From contig JARHVA010000593.1 in assembly GCA_037957365.1 (NCBI GenBank), forward strand, positions 1,454,501-1,518,500: DNA of 64,000 nucleotides, read 5' to 3'. Under the pieces are notes generated by a model. The model was not told the origin of the DNA and ran no database searches. It worked only from the letters and a program-made list of their open reading frames with translations. Source of the stretch: Torreya grandis. Lineage: Eukaryota > Streptophyta > Pinopsida > Cupressales > Taxaceae. The number at the start of each line of letters is the position of its first letter. Position 1 is the first letter of the stretch. The translations under genes and the position numbers were made by a program. Positions 36,188 through 47,330 of this stretch are shown in pieces.

Positions 36188-36700
36188 TTGCAGCTTTCTG
36201 ACCGCTGCCAACCTTTTCATCATCTCCTTAAGAAGGACATCTCTTTTACATGGGATAAGGACTATCAAGAGGCTTTTAAAGCTCTCAAACTCTATCTGGT
36301 CTCTCCACCAGTTCTCATTCCACCTAAAGATGATCAACCCTTCTACCTTTACATCTCTGTCACCAACCATTCGTTAGGTGCCATGATCACGCACCGAGAT
36401 GAGCATCACCGTGAGCAAGTGGTCTACTATATCATCCGAACACTGGTCGACTATGAAACTCGGTATACTCATACCAAGAAACTCTGTTTGGCATTAGTCT
36501 TTGCCGCCACCAAGCTCCGCCACTATCTTCTTAATCACAAAACCTTTGTCATCACTCACACTGACCCTCTTAAGTTTATGCACTCCAAGCCATATCAACA
36601 TCAACGTATGGCTCGGTGGTTCATGCTGCTTGCTGAGTTTGATCTCAAATTCATCCAATAGAAATCTATCAAGGGGCAAACCATTGCTGATTAATTGGAA
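36188..36700 (+). pseudogene. Tat-C RNase H
   Basis: Continues the RT frame: FTWDKDYQEAFKALKLYL, PFYLYISVTNHSLGAMI, YYIIRTLVDYETRYTHTKK, then ALVFAATKLRHYLLNH and RMARWFMLLAEFDLKFIQ. The first acidic position of the family (D in LYI.vsd) reads Ser-Val-Thr. TAG near 36660 and TAA near 36692 close it. Confidence 0.85.
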
Positions 36701-36769
36701 GATGCCCCTCTTCCCAACAATCAACCTTCACAGTGCGAGTTCCCTGACGAGTCTATCGCCATGATTTCC

Positions 36770-37180
36770 ACCGATGACACTGTCTACCAAATGACCATGT
36801 TCTTCGACGGCTCCAAATGTCAACTTGGTGGGGGTGTGGGAGTCATTCTCATCCCACTCGATGGTGAGCCCATGCCTTTGTCTTTCAAGCTTGACTTTAA
36901 TTGTACCAATAATATGGCTGTATATGAGGCCTTAATTTTGGGACTTAAAACCGCCCTTTCTCTCAGCATCAAGTCCATTAATATATTCAGCGACTCGCAG
37001 CTCATCGTCAATCAGGTCAATGGTTCATACCTCTGTAAAAATGAAATTTTGCAAAGGTACAAAAACCGTGCTGACATTTTCCTTACATCTTTCGACCATT
37101 ACCTCCTACAGACTGTTTCTCGATCCACGAATAAGTTTGCTGACACCATGGCTTCTCTCGCTTCCCATATCCCATCTTCC
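36770..37180 (+). pseudogene. Tat-C second RNase H (aRH)
   Basis: FFDGSKCQLGGGVGVILIPL, SFKLDFNCTNNMAVYEALIL, then NIFSDSQLIVNQVNGSY and a C-terminal RSTNKFADTMASLASH. Catalytic positions D (FDGS), E (VYEAL), D (SDSQ) and the final D (FADTMA) are all present. This is the extra archaeal-type RNase H of the Tat lineage, placed after RNase H and before integrase. The frame is open from 36695 through 37594. Confidence 0.9.
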
Positions 37181-37329
37181 TCGTCTGCATCTAGACTTTT
37201 TGTCACAGTGCATCGTGTGCCATTTCCTTCTTATATCTCTCCTAACATTAATCATGTCAACACCATAGACTCTAGCCCACAAGATGTTTGGTATAAGCAA
37301 CTTGTAGACTTCTTGTCTTTGTCTGTCAT

Positions 37330-38533
37330 TCCTCCCAACCTCTCTAGCAATGCGTGGCAAGCTTTTATCAAGCGTACTGCTCGCTATACCATGCTAAGGG
37401 GTCTTCTCTATAAGCGAGGCTTTGACGGCCTCCTTCTTCGCTATCTCACCTCCATTGAAGCATCTCAGGCCATTAAGCAAGTCCACGACGGGATTTGTGG
37501 TGGACATTTCAGTGGAAATTCGGTTGCCAAGCACATCCTTCATCTGGGCTATTATTGGCCCACCCTTCATCAAGACTGTAGCGACTATGTTTAGCGTTGC
37601 ATCAAGTGTCAGCAGCACTCTAACTTACTTCATCTTCCTAGTCACGCCTTACAAGTTGCTCAAGATTTTTGGCCTTTTTCTCAATGGGGCTTAGATCTCA
37701 TCGATGAAATTAACCCTCATTCATCTCTTCATCATCAATCCATCATCACTGCCACCGAGTATTTCACCAAGTGGGTGGAAGCCATTCCTCTCATCTCCAC
37801 AAAAGCTGACAAGATTATCGACTTCATCAGCACCCACATCATCTGCCGCTTCAGTGTCCCTCATAAAATCATCACTGATAATGGCAAGTCCTTCAAAAAC
37901 AAGACTGTCCAAAAACTCTGTGACTCATTTGGCATCAAGCTCAGTTTCTCTTCGCCTTATTACCCACAAGCAAATGGATAGGCCAAGGCTTCCAACAAAA
38001 TCTTAACTAAAATTCTCATGAAGGTGGTCATCGACATTGGAAGGGATTGGCATATTCACATTTCCTTCACTTTTTGGGCCTACCACACTAGCATTCGAAC
38101 CTCCACGGGTGCTACCCCTTTCTCTTTAGTGTACAAAATAGAGGCTGTCCTACCTATCAAAGTACAGATCTCGTCTCTCTGCATCTCTCTGCATGACATT
38201 CTTTCTAACGATGACTTTCGTCAAGATCATTTAGCTCAACTTGAATTACTTGACGAGTGTCGCCTTGCTGCCCTCAACCATCTCCATGTCTATCAACATC
38301 GTATCAAGCGAGCCTATGACAAAAATTTGTGAGAATGAGATTTCAATATCAGAGACCTCATCCTCAAAGAGAATCAGCACGTGACCAATATGGAGTGAAG
38401 TAAATGAGGCAATTTTACCCCTAATTGGCTCAGACCTTTCATTATCACGCATAAGTATGGATCAGGGATGTATCATTTATCTTCTCTTGATGGACGACTA
38501 GAACCTGAGCCTCTTAATGCATTGCATCTGTGA
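37330..38533 (+). pseudogene. int: Tat-C integrase
   Basis: Zinc-binding part HDGICGGHFSGNSVAKHILH ... CIKCQQHSN with one TAG before RCIKC (near 37593). Core: WGLDLIDE, ITATEYFTKWVEAIPL, ITDNGKSFKN and SPYYPQANG, then a TAG, followed by KASNKIL where the family Glu should sit (E is not visible). C-terminal part PNWLRPFIITHKYGSGMYHL and LDGRLEPEPLNALHL end at TGA 38531-38533. No chromodomain is seen. Confidence 0.9.
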
Positions 38534-40647
38534 CCATTCTTCTGTTATTCGAGTACTCATCCACTTGACATTTATCTTGAGCTCATCCCTTGAGCAATCC
38601 CCGTCCTCTTAGTCCTCATTCTTTTCAACCTTACTCCCCTTAACAAATCCTATATACCCCTTTTATACAGTATGGATGCTTTGTCCTAATAAAAGGGAGT
38701 CCTTGACCTTCTATAGTCTTGTCCATGACTCACATTTTTGTCAAAACAAATCAAGATGTAAAAATATCCAAGGTCACCAAACTCACATCAAAAGGTAGAC
38801 TGCTCCCTCGAAGGACAACTGTACTATCATTGTTGTAGCTAATAGACTGCTCCCTTGAAGGACAGCTATTCAAAACCCTTATCTATATAGCAAATATAGA
38901 CCACTCCCTCGAAGGATGGCTATGACTAACTCTTGCTACAAACAACAATCTTTCTTAGAAGCTTCCCGCATTGATCAGCTTTGCAAATGACCACCAAGAA
39001 AATTACATCTCTATGTAGACTTCCCGCATTGATCAGTCTGCACTCCTAAAAAAAAAATGGGTCATGGACTTGGCTTGTAGTTGTCTCAGGGTCTCTTATA
39101 AAAAGGGGCAAAGTTATCTCTGCTCTAAAACGGGTTACCCTATCCTCCTCCTATCACCTGCTCAAGGGACTTCGAGCTCACTTTAATGTCAAAGTGATTT
39201 GATTACCTCTCTAACACTACATATGGTCAACGACTTTAGGCATAAACGGGGCTCTTAGTTCTAATAACCCCTATCTATGTTGTCATTTCTGGTCCTTGTC
39301 AATGAAAGAGCAATATGCCTTTCACTTTTTCTTCATTTTGGTCACATTCAACTTTATCACTTGTCAAACCTAATCAACTTAACTCAACTCTCTTTTCAGA
39401 CCACTCATCATAGTCCATTTCACATAGTTTCTATGGATACCAATACACATAGAAACTATCGATCAGACGTAATTTATGTTAAGCATAAACCAATACTTGC
39501 TGAAGCATAAATAGACCTCAATTCATTTTTAGCATACGTCCATCACGACTATGGAAAATTGTTAGGGATAAAGAACCCTCGACCAATGTTATAGAATACA
39601 CCATTTGAAAAAGGCTGTAACATCTTTTTTCTCCTCATCATTTCGACCTTGACCAAGACCAGTCTATCGACCACTTTCACCACCTGTCTACCACTCAGAC
39701 TCTTTGTTCGAACTACATTGGTCTGAGGCCCTAAGACTGGGGCTATGTAGGTAGCACTCAGAGGATACGATGTCTTCTGGGGTTAGCTCGACCACCTTCA
39801 TTTATTTGTCTCTCTGATGGACAAACCTTCTTTCCTCCTTTTGACCATGACCTTGCCCTCGACCAAGACCAATTCCATCCCTTTGACCCTTCCTCCCTTT
39901 TAGGGAGAACTACATTGGCCTGAGGCCCTTCACACTAGGGCTATGTAGGCAGCACTTAGATCACATAATGTCTTCTGAGGTTAGCTCAGCCACATCCTTT
40001 CATTCATCCATCCACCTCGACTAATGACCATTGGAGATCATGACTATCTCCTCCGACTTCAACCACTTCCAAGACAATGTTGCCTTGGTTGTTTTTGCCT
40101 GTATGCTACCTCATGACTTGTTAGCAAAATTGTGCGCAGACTATTTTTGGACCCTCACAAGTATAGAATTGCAAGCCAATTGATCCACACTACTTGTGAC
40201 TTTTTCATGTTTCTGGGAGCACTTCTGAGCCCGAGATACCTGGAACACGATGACTGTTTGGAGCTACAGCTTTAATTGAATAACCTGATCAGCAGATGAC
40301 TAAATATTGGGGCTTAATTACTTCAATTTTGGCACTCCTCGACCCTTGACCTGTGACACTTTGACCTGACCATCTCGTGAAGTGGTACACATGTAATCAC
40401 GACTTTTGCAGCATTCACCCTCACCCCTTTTTCATCCACTCTTTATCAAATCAGCACTCGATTCTTGGTTCCCCTCCCTCAACTCCTACTTTGAGGGGGA
40501 ATACCTCATCCATTTTGGGGCAATCCACCTCCTATTTTTGTCTTGCAGTTCATTCGAACAACCAACAAGACGTGATCAACCATTTTCCCACCTGGGGCAA
40601 CCAACTCTTATTTTTGTCTTGCAGTTCGTCCAAAACAACCAACAAGA
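38534..40647 (+). other. Tat-C 3' untranslated region with internal repeats
   Basis: No coding frame. Three copies of a 25 bp unit around tagactgctccctcgaagga at 38796, 38843 and 38897; two copies of cttcccgcattgatcag at 38962 and 39020; a segment starting aactacattgg with ggggctatgtagg at 39711-39800 and again, diverged, at 39908-39995; and a segment containing tatttttgtcttgcagttc at about 40534 and 40610, the second just before the PPT. Confidence 0.75.
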
Positions 40648-40661
40648 CAAAAAGGGGCAAA
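40648..40661 (+). other. Tat-C polypurine tract
   Basis: CAAAAAGGGGCAAA runs up to the TG opening the 3' LTR at 40662. Composition and place are as expected. Confidence 0.8.
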
Positions 40662-41989
40662 TGTAGACACCGTAATTGTGTCTAACCCTTATCATCCTCC
40701 TCTTAACCCCCTATTTTATTCTCCCATGCCTATTTAACCCCTGTCGACCATTTTCCCACAAGCCTTAACCCTGGCAGCATGTAAAAATGAGTAGAGAGCT
40801 AAAACTAGCCTCTATCCCCATTCTGCATCTGCCGACGATGGTCACTACTCGGTCGACGTCGCTGACATCGGTCACTTATCAGCTGACATCGACAGTCCTG
40901 CTGGCATCAGTCATCCTTAACACTGCATTCTTGATCCGAATGCAGGAACCGTTATCCATTATCCGTTATCCATTATCCATTCAGTTGCCAATCCGTTTCT
41001 AGATTGGTTATCGAACCGTCCTTCGTATCAATCAGCAAATCTCTTCATTATGACAATTGAACTAACTCTTACAATCAACCAACTCTTATGATCAATCAAT
41101 TCTTGCATCTAACTAATCTGTAATCGCTCTCTCACGCTCTATCTCTCCAGTACAGGTATTCTGCTACATCAAACTTTTGTGACACAGTGACAACACCAAT
41201 CATATCTCTGACTCTATTTTCAGTGTATAACAAGTAAGCTTTGCTCTGTGTTTTTATTCTACTCTCTGGTTATTATTTTTTATTTACTATCATTATCCAA
41301 AATTTTTAGACCACAACCCCGACCTTACTTCCACCTGTATCACCTCTATCCACCCTCTGTCAGTCTGTAACTCTGCCCAGATCCCTGTACAAACCCTCAA
41401 ACCAATCCCTCTGACTCCTAAACCAGCTTCCCAAACCCTCAGACAAAAACATCAGACCTTTTTGCAAATCTTAAGACCCTGTCTAGACCCGACCAGACCC
41501 TATCTAAAACTATTTCCCCGACCGACGCCGGTCATTACCTCGACCGACGCCATCACTTTAACCGACGTCGGCACCCTTCCCTGACCGATGCCGGCATAGA
41601 GACTGACACCGGTGACTGTGCAGAATAGTTTGCTGCATATCAGGTACGCATTCTACTTTTCATCTTTTATTTGCTTTCATTATGTCTTTAATTATTTCTA
41701 CTTTAGTCAAATATTCTACTTTTTATTAGTGGGTTGATATCCCTTAAGGAAGTCTTCGTACTTCAGGGATCAAGTGTCTACTTGACAGCCCACCGTCTCC
41801 TCGTCTAACATTTTTTGTGTTTAGTATCTTTTTCTTTGCAGGTGTCATTCCTCCATAGCCAAAGAGGAGTACCTTCCAATGTTTGATTTCGGTGCACATG
41901 AATACATCCGGGTATCTTCTAACCCTAGACCATCTCTTAGTTTCTCATTTCTATCTTTTGAATGTAGAAAGCGATTTAGCGTAGAAACA
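40662..41989 (+). repeat. Tat-C 3' LTR
   Basis: Starts TGTAGACACCGTAATTG, ends TAGCGTAGAAACA, followed by the target duplication CCTAC. It keeps the palindrome clusters in decayed form (about 40830-40900 and 41515-41610). Confidence 0.95.
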
Positions 41990-42372
41990 CCTACCTCTGT
42001 GGATTTAACCAAAATCTCATCTTTGTTCTCTAAAAAATGTCACTCAAATGAAAATGGATCATATGTGAAATTTGTATTAGTAGAATATGATTTTTGAAGT
42101 ACTAGCTCATCCACTATAGGTATTGTAGCTAGGTATTGTGCAGTTTTCTCTTGGTCTTATTTTGAATAAGGTGGTGTGTTAACTAGATAGTTAGCCAATA
42201 GATCTTGGCTTTATACCCCTAATTGAGTATTATATGAAGGACAAGAATATATCTCATAGGAAATATTATTTTCATATGGGTCTTTTACCATTTCTTCCTG
42301 CACAACTACATTACTAATCCCTAGATTGTACATGAGTCCACTACAAGTGTAGTAATACATGTTGGGGTCCAT
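41990..42372 (-). pseudogene. gag: Tat-A gag, N-terminal part
   Basis: From ATG at 42370-42372 the minus strand reads MDPNMYYYTCSGLMYNLGIS and stays in one frame down to the Tat-C target site, with stops near 42218, 42162 and 42033 (TAA, TAA, TGA). The final residues before the junction, ENKDEILVKSTEV, continue in frame at 28083. This shows Tat-C entered a gag gene, about 125 codons from its start. Confidence 0.7.
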
Positions 42373-44948
42373 AGTAAATGATTAATGATAAAAAGGCCAA
42401 AGAGTTATACAAACTCTAAAAAAGGATAGAATGTAAAACAAATGATGTTTCAACTTGGTCTAGATTTGTCAAAAGGATCAAAAGGTTTATGAAAAAATTT
42501 GTGAGGAAACAAGATAGCATAAAGTATCTAATGTTTCACTATTCACAAAAAGATAAGCAAGTAAATGGATCAAAAATCAAAATGCCAAACTCTAAGGTTG
42601 AAGTATTTCAAATCAGTCTAATCTAGGAATTTAAAAGTTGCTAGGTCTTTTGGCCAAATATGATGTCAAAATCTAGGCTCAAACAAGGCATGTGCTAGGA
42701 CTCTTGGCCAAACAGTGTCAAAATCTAGACTTTGAAAATAGATGAAAGTTTTAATCTAACGGATTTGAAACACTTCTAACAAACACTAGGCATTTGATTC
42801 TTGGTCATGAACTTGATCAAATAGGTATAAGGTATGAAACAAAAGGCACTTTAGAAATAATTTATTTTCTCACAAATAATGGTATAAAACTTGGTTCTTT
42901 TGACAAATAAGCTATATAAAGGTGAGGGGTATAACCATTTTAAACAAAAGATTACAAAAGTACACTTAGAATGGTTTGAAAATGTAGGAGCAAATTTATA
43001 ACTCTATGCAAGAGGGTCTATGAAACAATATTTGAAATTTTTTGGATAGCATAATGATGTTGTACTACCCAAAAGGTGTGATAAAAAAGTTTGCTTCAAA
43101 AACTCTCTAAAGCAAAAAACATTTTTATATAATTTTGAAAAAATAACACTAGTTTTCTTGATTCAAAATGTTGTGGTACATAGACTTAAAGTGCAAGTGC
43201 CTATCACCAAATGGCTTAAGTCTATCAAATGATGATAATAACTATGAGTCTTTAATAACCTTCAACCCAAATTGGAAATTAAACCTAAGTTCCCTCAAGT
43301 TTAGTGCAAATGGCAAACCCACTTAACACATCAACCTTATGAACTTGTAAAGGTGCAATTTTGAATTTAGATTATAAGTGAAGGACTTAAAAAACTTTGG
43401 TAAAGTTCTAGACTCAATTGGGTAGCATAATTGTGCCAAAGTGGATGATATGACTCTCAATATTTTGATGAACTTTTGAACAGGGCAAATTGATTATCTC
43501 ATGTGGGTAGCACAACACCTCTTTGTTCAAAGGAAAATTTGGACTATGTGTTTGGTTTGGATTGTTTGTTTACACCAAGTTTTGACTCCAAAAAAGACTT
43601 TAAACTTGGACAAGACCAACTAATTAATTGATCTTAGATCTTAAACTGACAAGGTTGCTTGGTATTATTGGAATCTATCAATATATGTCATTTGAGAAGA
43701 TTTTAAGTGTTCATCCAAAAGTAAATGTGCATTATATAGTAGGGTTTTTACACGCCCCTTCTCTCAAATCACATTACTATAATGTAGACCTTGAGGCACA
43801 CCTTGCATCAACAATACTTCCATGATAAGTGGGGATTTGTCTAAGATCTAAAAAATTTCTAAATGATCTAGGGGAATCAATTGCATAATGACTTTCATGC
43901 CAAATAGTGTAAAAGAAAAGCATGGATTTTGGGTCTGTATCACTTGGCTTGTTATAAAAGGTCTAGTCTTTTTTACAACCACTACATCCTATTTTTTGCT
44001 CAATGTAGTGCGATGTCTAAAGTGCTACTACATCCTGTGTACAACTCTAAAAGAGCCAAATGAAGTCAATGCTAGGAGATGAAACCCTTAGTTAAAGCTT
44101 CCCTAAAGAACTTGTGGGAGGTGATGAAGTCCCCCTCGTAAGTTAAGTTTGCATAAAAATAAAGAAAGCATGAAATAGAAAGACTTTAGGGTCATTTTCA
44201 AGCTCACCCAAACTTTGATGAGTTTTTTGGGAGTGCTTTATATGAATTTATTTCTAAGCCTTGGACTAAGCTACTTACAATAGGAATGGCACTTTTGATT
44301 CCAAGGGTTCCCTATAGGGGACAAATGGAAGAGCATACATGTAACATCCCTCTTTTTCCAAATAAAAATTTGATTAAATAACTAGGGCAAATAAGAATTG
44401 ATAAGTGTGTTTAATTTTAAGCCCAAAATGAAAGATTTGATGGTGTTTGTTTGACCCCGTGGTCTTAGTTGCAAAATTTGAAAACATTCACCAAAAACAT
44501 CTAAATTTTTTGTTAAACACCCAAAACAAGGTTCCTAATAAAATTTTAAGCATGAAAAGGTGATATAAACATGTTTTGAGATAATATCAAGTAAAAATGT
44601 TAGCATGTCCTTTAGTTTTGAAGCTCTTTTTGTTTTGAAACAATGAACTTTGGAAAAATAGCTCTCGGGTCTATATTTTTGGAAAAACATAGCGACCTAT
44701 GTCAATTATATACAATCAATGATAGTTATCTTGGATAACAAAAATCTAATCAATGTCTATATTGCTAACCGATGTCGGTTAAGCTATGTAATCAATGTTA
44801 GTCTTACTTGTTGATGTTGATTACTATGTAAAATTGTGGCAAAAAAATAGTAAAATAAAGTTAGAAAATAAATTTGCATGAGTTTTAAGGGTCCAAATAA
44901 ATATTTTAGAACTAAAAAATGATCTTATTCAAGTGTGATATGTGTCTA
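42373..44948 (-). other. Tat-A 5' leader, no gene seen
   Basis: About 2.6 kb, AT-rich, between primer site and gag. No convincing frame; short plus-strand frames at 43628-43825 and 43888-44082 are chance. Near 44767-44780 it contains aaccgatgtcggtt, the same palindromic unit as in the GagPro-B and Tat-C LTRs. At 44340 the string tgtaacatccctc resembles an LTR start (compare GagPro-B) but no partner end was found. Confidence 0.55.
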
Positions 44949-44966
44949 GTCCCAGAAAGCATGCCA
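44949..44966 (-). other. Tat-A primer-binding site, decayed
   Basis: The minus strand reads TGGCATGCTTTCTGGGAC, three bases after the LTR end. It matches the Tat-C site TGGCACGCCCGGTGGGAC with changes almost all C-to-T, supporting a shared primer tRNA and the LTR boundary at 44970. Confidence 0.75.
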
Positions 44967-44969
44967 TAA

Positions 44970-46156
44970 TGTGATCCATGAATTTGACTCAAGAGAGGAT
45001 GGTTAGTATGGTGTTAATTCCAAAATAAAAACAAAATAAAAGAAACACACTAACATAACATCTCTAGGCCTGAACACTAGAGAGAGCGTAGTTAACAAAT
45101 ATGAATAAAACATACAGCTAAAATGCAAAAGAAACCCTCTTTTACCTTCTTTGGCTATCCCAAAATGCTTGTTGTAATGGCTTTCTTGGCTTGTGCTCAT
45201 GAAGTTCTAGGTAATGGAAGCTTGGCTACCTCCATCTCTCTTTGGCACCTTTGGCTTGTGGCTTGGCTTGGCTAAGAATTAATTTATCATGGTAACACTA
45301 ATTTCATGAATCTTTTAGAACTAATCCTACATTATAACTTTGTATTCTCAAGTCTTAAAAATAATGTGGTAAAGCCTCCTATTTATAGACTTTTGCAAAT
45401 GTCTAGAATCAACTTGAACCATCCATCCTGAGATTGAGATGTGTGGTTGAGGATTATTTCAATTTTTTGAATTAAGTTTTTAATTATCCTCATCAAGAAA
45501 TTGGAATAAGGTGAAATTAAGAGGTATGGAGGGCATCATAGAAGGCATTGATGAGGCATGGAGGGCATGAATCCTAATATTTATGGCATTTATGGCCTAT
45601 GGATGTCTTCCCAAGAAATGAGGTCACTTGATGATGCAGATATTCAAGTCATTTTTAAAAATAATTATTCAACAATTTTCCATGGAATTTTTGATTAGGC
45701 CTTGATTTGGGTTAATTATCTCTTAATCATGTTTAAGCACTTTATGCACAAATTACTCAAATTGATCAGAATGCCTTGTTATTGGTTTAAAATTTGACTA
45801 GACTGGAATTAGAAGTCCATGTCAAATGCATTGGAACCATTATCCCATTTAAGATGCTACTAATAATAAATAATAAAGGCACATGTTTTATGCAAAATAT
45901 TTCATATGAAAGAGCAATTCAGAGCACCCAGGTGCAAAATTGGCATTTTGACTCAAAATGATATGATCAAAGTTAGTTAGGCCATAAATTACATTTCTCC
46001 ATTTAGGGATCACCTGGCCAAAATCAGCACCTTGAATATGTTAGTTTCACATCTTTTATCATGCTTTAGTGTTTTTAGACCAAATTGTATATTTTGGGTT
46101 GAAATTGGTCAAAAGCCTAATTAGAGGTTATTAGTGGCCAAATTTAGGTGTCTACA
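44970..46156 (-). repeat. Tat-A 5' LTR
   Basis: 1187 bp. On the minus strand it opens TGTAGACACCTAAATTTGG, the same first ten bases as Tat-C, and ends GGATCACA before a 3 bp spacer and the PBS. Its inner 0.95 kb pairs with 13745-14690. Confidence 0.88.
45380..45387 (-). promoter_or_regulatory. TATA box of Tat-A 5' LTR
   Basis: The minus strand reads TATAAATA in GTCTATAAATAGGAGGC, conserved with the 3' LTR copy. It would place U3/R within the LTR, with transcription running left into the element. Confidence 0.65.
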
Positions 46157-46161
46157 AAAGT

Positions 46162-47330
46162 AGGCTCATCAATAATGATAGAAGAAATCATAATTGGTTC
46201 TAACATAGATTCTACTATGGGAGGAGTGAGATCAACATAAGGTCTAAGGAGGGTTGCACTAACCTCAGAAGTGAACCAATGATGGGAGTCAGGGAACCTA
46301 TAAAAATGGTAAGGTCTAGTCATAACACAATCCATGAGCATAGTCCTATTGGGATCCTCAAAAACTAAATGTGTTGGCACCATCTCTACTTTGCGATAAA
46401 GATTAAAAATTCAAGAATCAAGAACTATAAATGTTGGAACATGAGAAGATGCAAAAAAAGGACTCAAATAAAGAAGAATGATAATGTACAATCTCAACAT
46501 CATGGGATTGGACAAGGCCATCTAATAAAGGATCATCTAAAGGATAACCATCATCATAATTTGGCATATGAATATCAATGACACAAGTTAAAATATCTTT
46601 GTCATCAAAATAAGCATTGTGAATATAATGCCTAGTCTTTGATAAGACTATGTGAATGTCATCGCAAGGTGGTTTGCAAGAATAAGGTTGTAATGAGGCT
46701 ATATGTTGTGAGATGAGATGAGGTTTGAGATTAGAATTTTTTATCTTGAAGTTAATCTTATCAATCTCATCATCATCAAATTCTAAAAGGTTAAGAGGAA
46801 TGTTACCAATGAGCTCAGGATGCACATTGTAACCTCTAGTTGAGTTGATAGGAAAGTTAAAAAGTTGTGATTCACAGAATGGAATACTAGGTAAAGGCTC
46901 AAGAGTAAAAATACTAAAAATTCCATGATCTTGTAATTGCTCAAAATTCTAAGGGTTAGTAACTCCTTGAATCCTATAAATGACTCCATTATAAGGTAAT
47001 TTAACACATTAGTAGGCAAAAGAAGTGATAACTTGCATACGATGAGTCCATAACCTACCAGGAAAGATGTTATAAGAAAGAAAGAAATTAAGTATCATCA
47101 CCTTTACATGAACTATATTAGGTTGGATAGTAATGGGAAGCCGCATACACACAAGAGGAGGCATTTGCCTTCTATCATATCCTTGGTAGGTGCTATGTGT
47201 AGACTTAAGATTTCATTTAGAATATCCAAGGGTCTTAATGAAATCAAGAGAAGTAGTGCAAGTACCAGAAACCTCATCAATCAATTCTCATTTGACTTAG
47301 ATATCACCTATTTGGATACTAATAAATAAG
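46162..47330 (-). pseudogene. Relic-E protease and downstream acidic region
   Basis: The minus strand near 46950-47330 reads LFISIQIGD, ELIDEVSGTCTTSLDFIKTL, MRLPITIQPNIVHVKVMILN and NIFPGRLWTHRMQVI, then CVKLPYNGVIYRI. This is the Tat protease layout, with NILLGRPWIH decayed to NIFPGRLWTH. The following 46418-46825 frame is acidic (LLEFDDDEIDKINF, HMPNYDDGYPLDDPLLDG) with no domain I know. 46162-46383 reads HLVFEDPNRTMLMDCVM. The frame is cut by the Tat-A insertion at 46156. Confidence 0.6.

Larger units (their letters stand above)
28084..41989 (+). mobile_element. Tat-C: full-length Ty3/Gypsy Tat-lineage element
   Basis: A 13,906 bp insertion with LTRs of 1319 and 1328 bp and a perfect target duplication CCTAC (28079-28083 and 41990-41994). 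PBS-like site at 29406, PPT before 40662. Order: gag, CHHC knuckle, long Ser/Pro linker, second CHHC knuckle, protease, G-patch-like segment, RT, RNase H, aRH, integrase, 2.1 kb 3' untranslated region. Base composition is clearly richer in G+C than the flanks. About twenty nonsense codons and two frameshifts (around 33600-33930 and around 35100) make it inactive. It interrupts the gag gene of Tat-A in opposite orientation. Confidence 0.95.
13745..46156 (-). mobile_element. Tat-A: Ty3/Gypsy Tat-lineage element, split by two nested insertions
   Basis: A minus-strand element with 5' LTR at 44970-46156 and partial 3' LTR at 13745-14690. Removing GagPro-B and Tat-C leaves about 13.7 kb. Internal order on the minus strand: PBS, long leader, gag, CHHC knuckle, protease, G-patch-like segment, RT, RNase H, second RNase H (aRH), integrase. 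The aRH places it in the Tat lineage. Flanking 5-mers are AAAAT (13740-13744) and AAAGT (46157-46161), a target duplication with one mismatch. All domains carry nonsense codons or shifts. It is older than both of its insertions. Confidence 0.85.

Noticed and set aside
44340..44940. Possible solo LTR starting TGTAACATCCC in the Tat-A leader
   Set aside because: No matching CA end, no target duplication and no partner copy in the window; kept as leader sequence.
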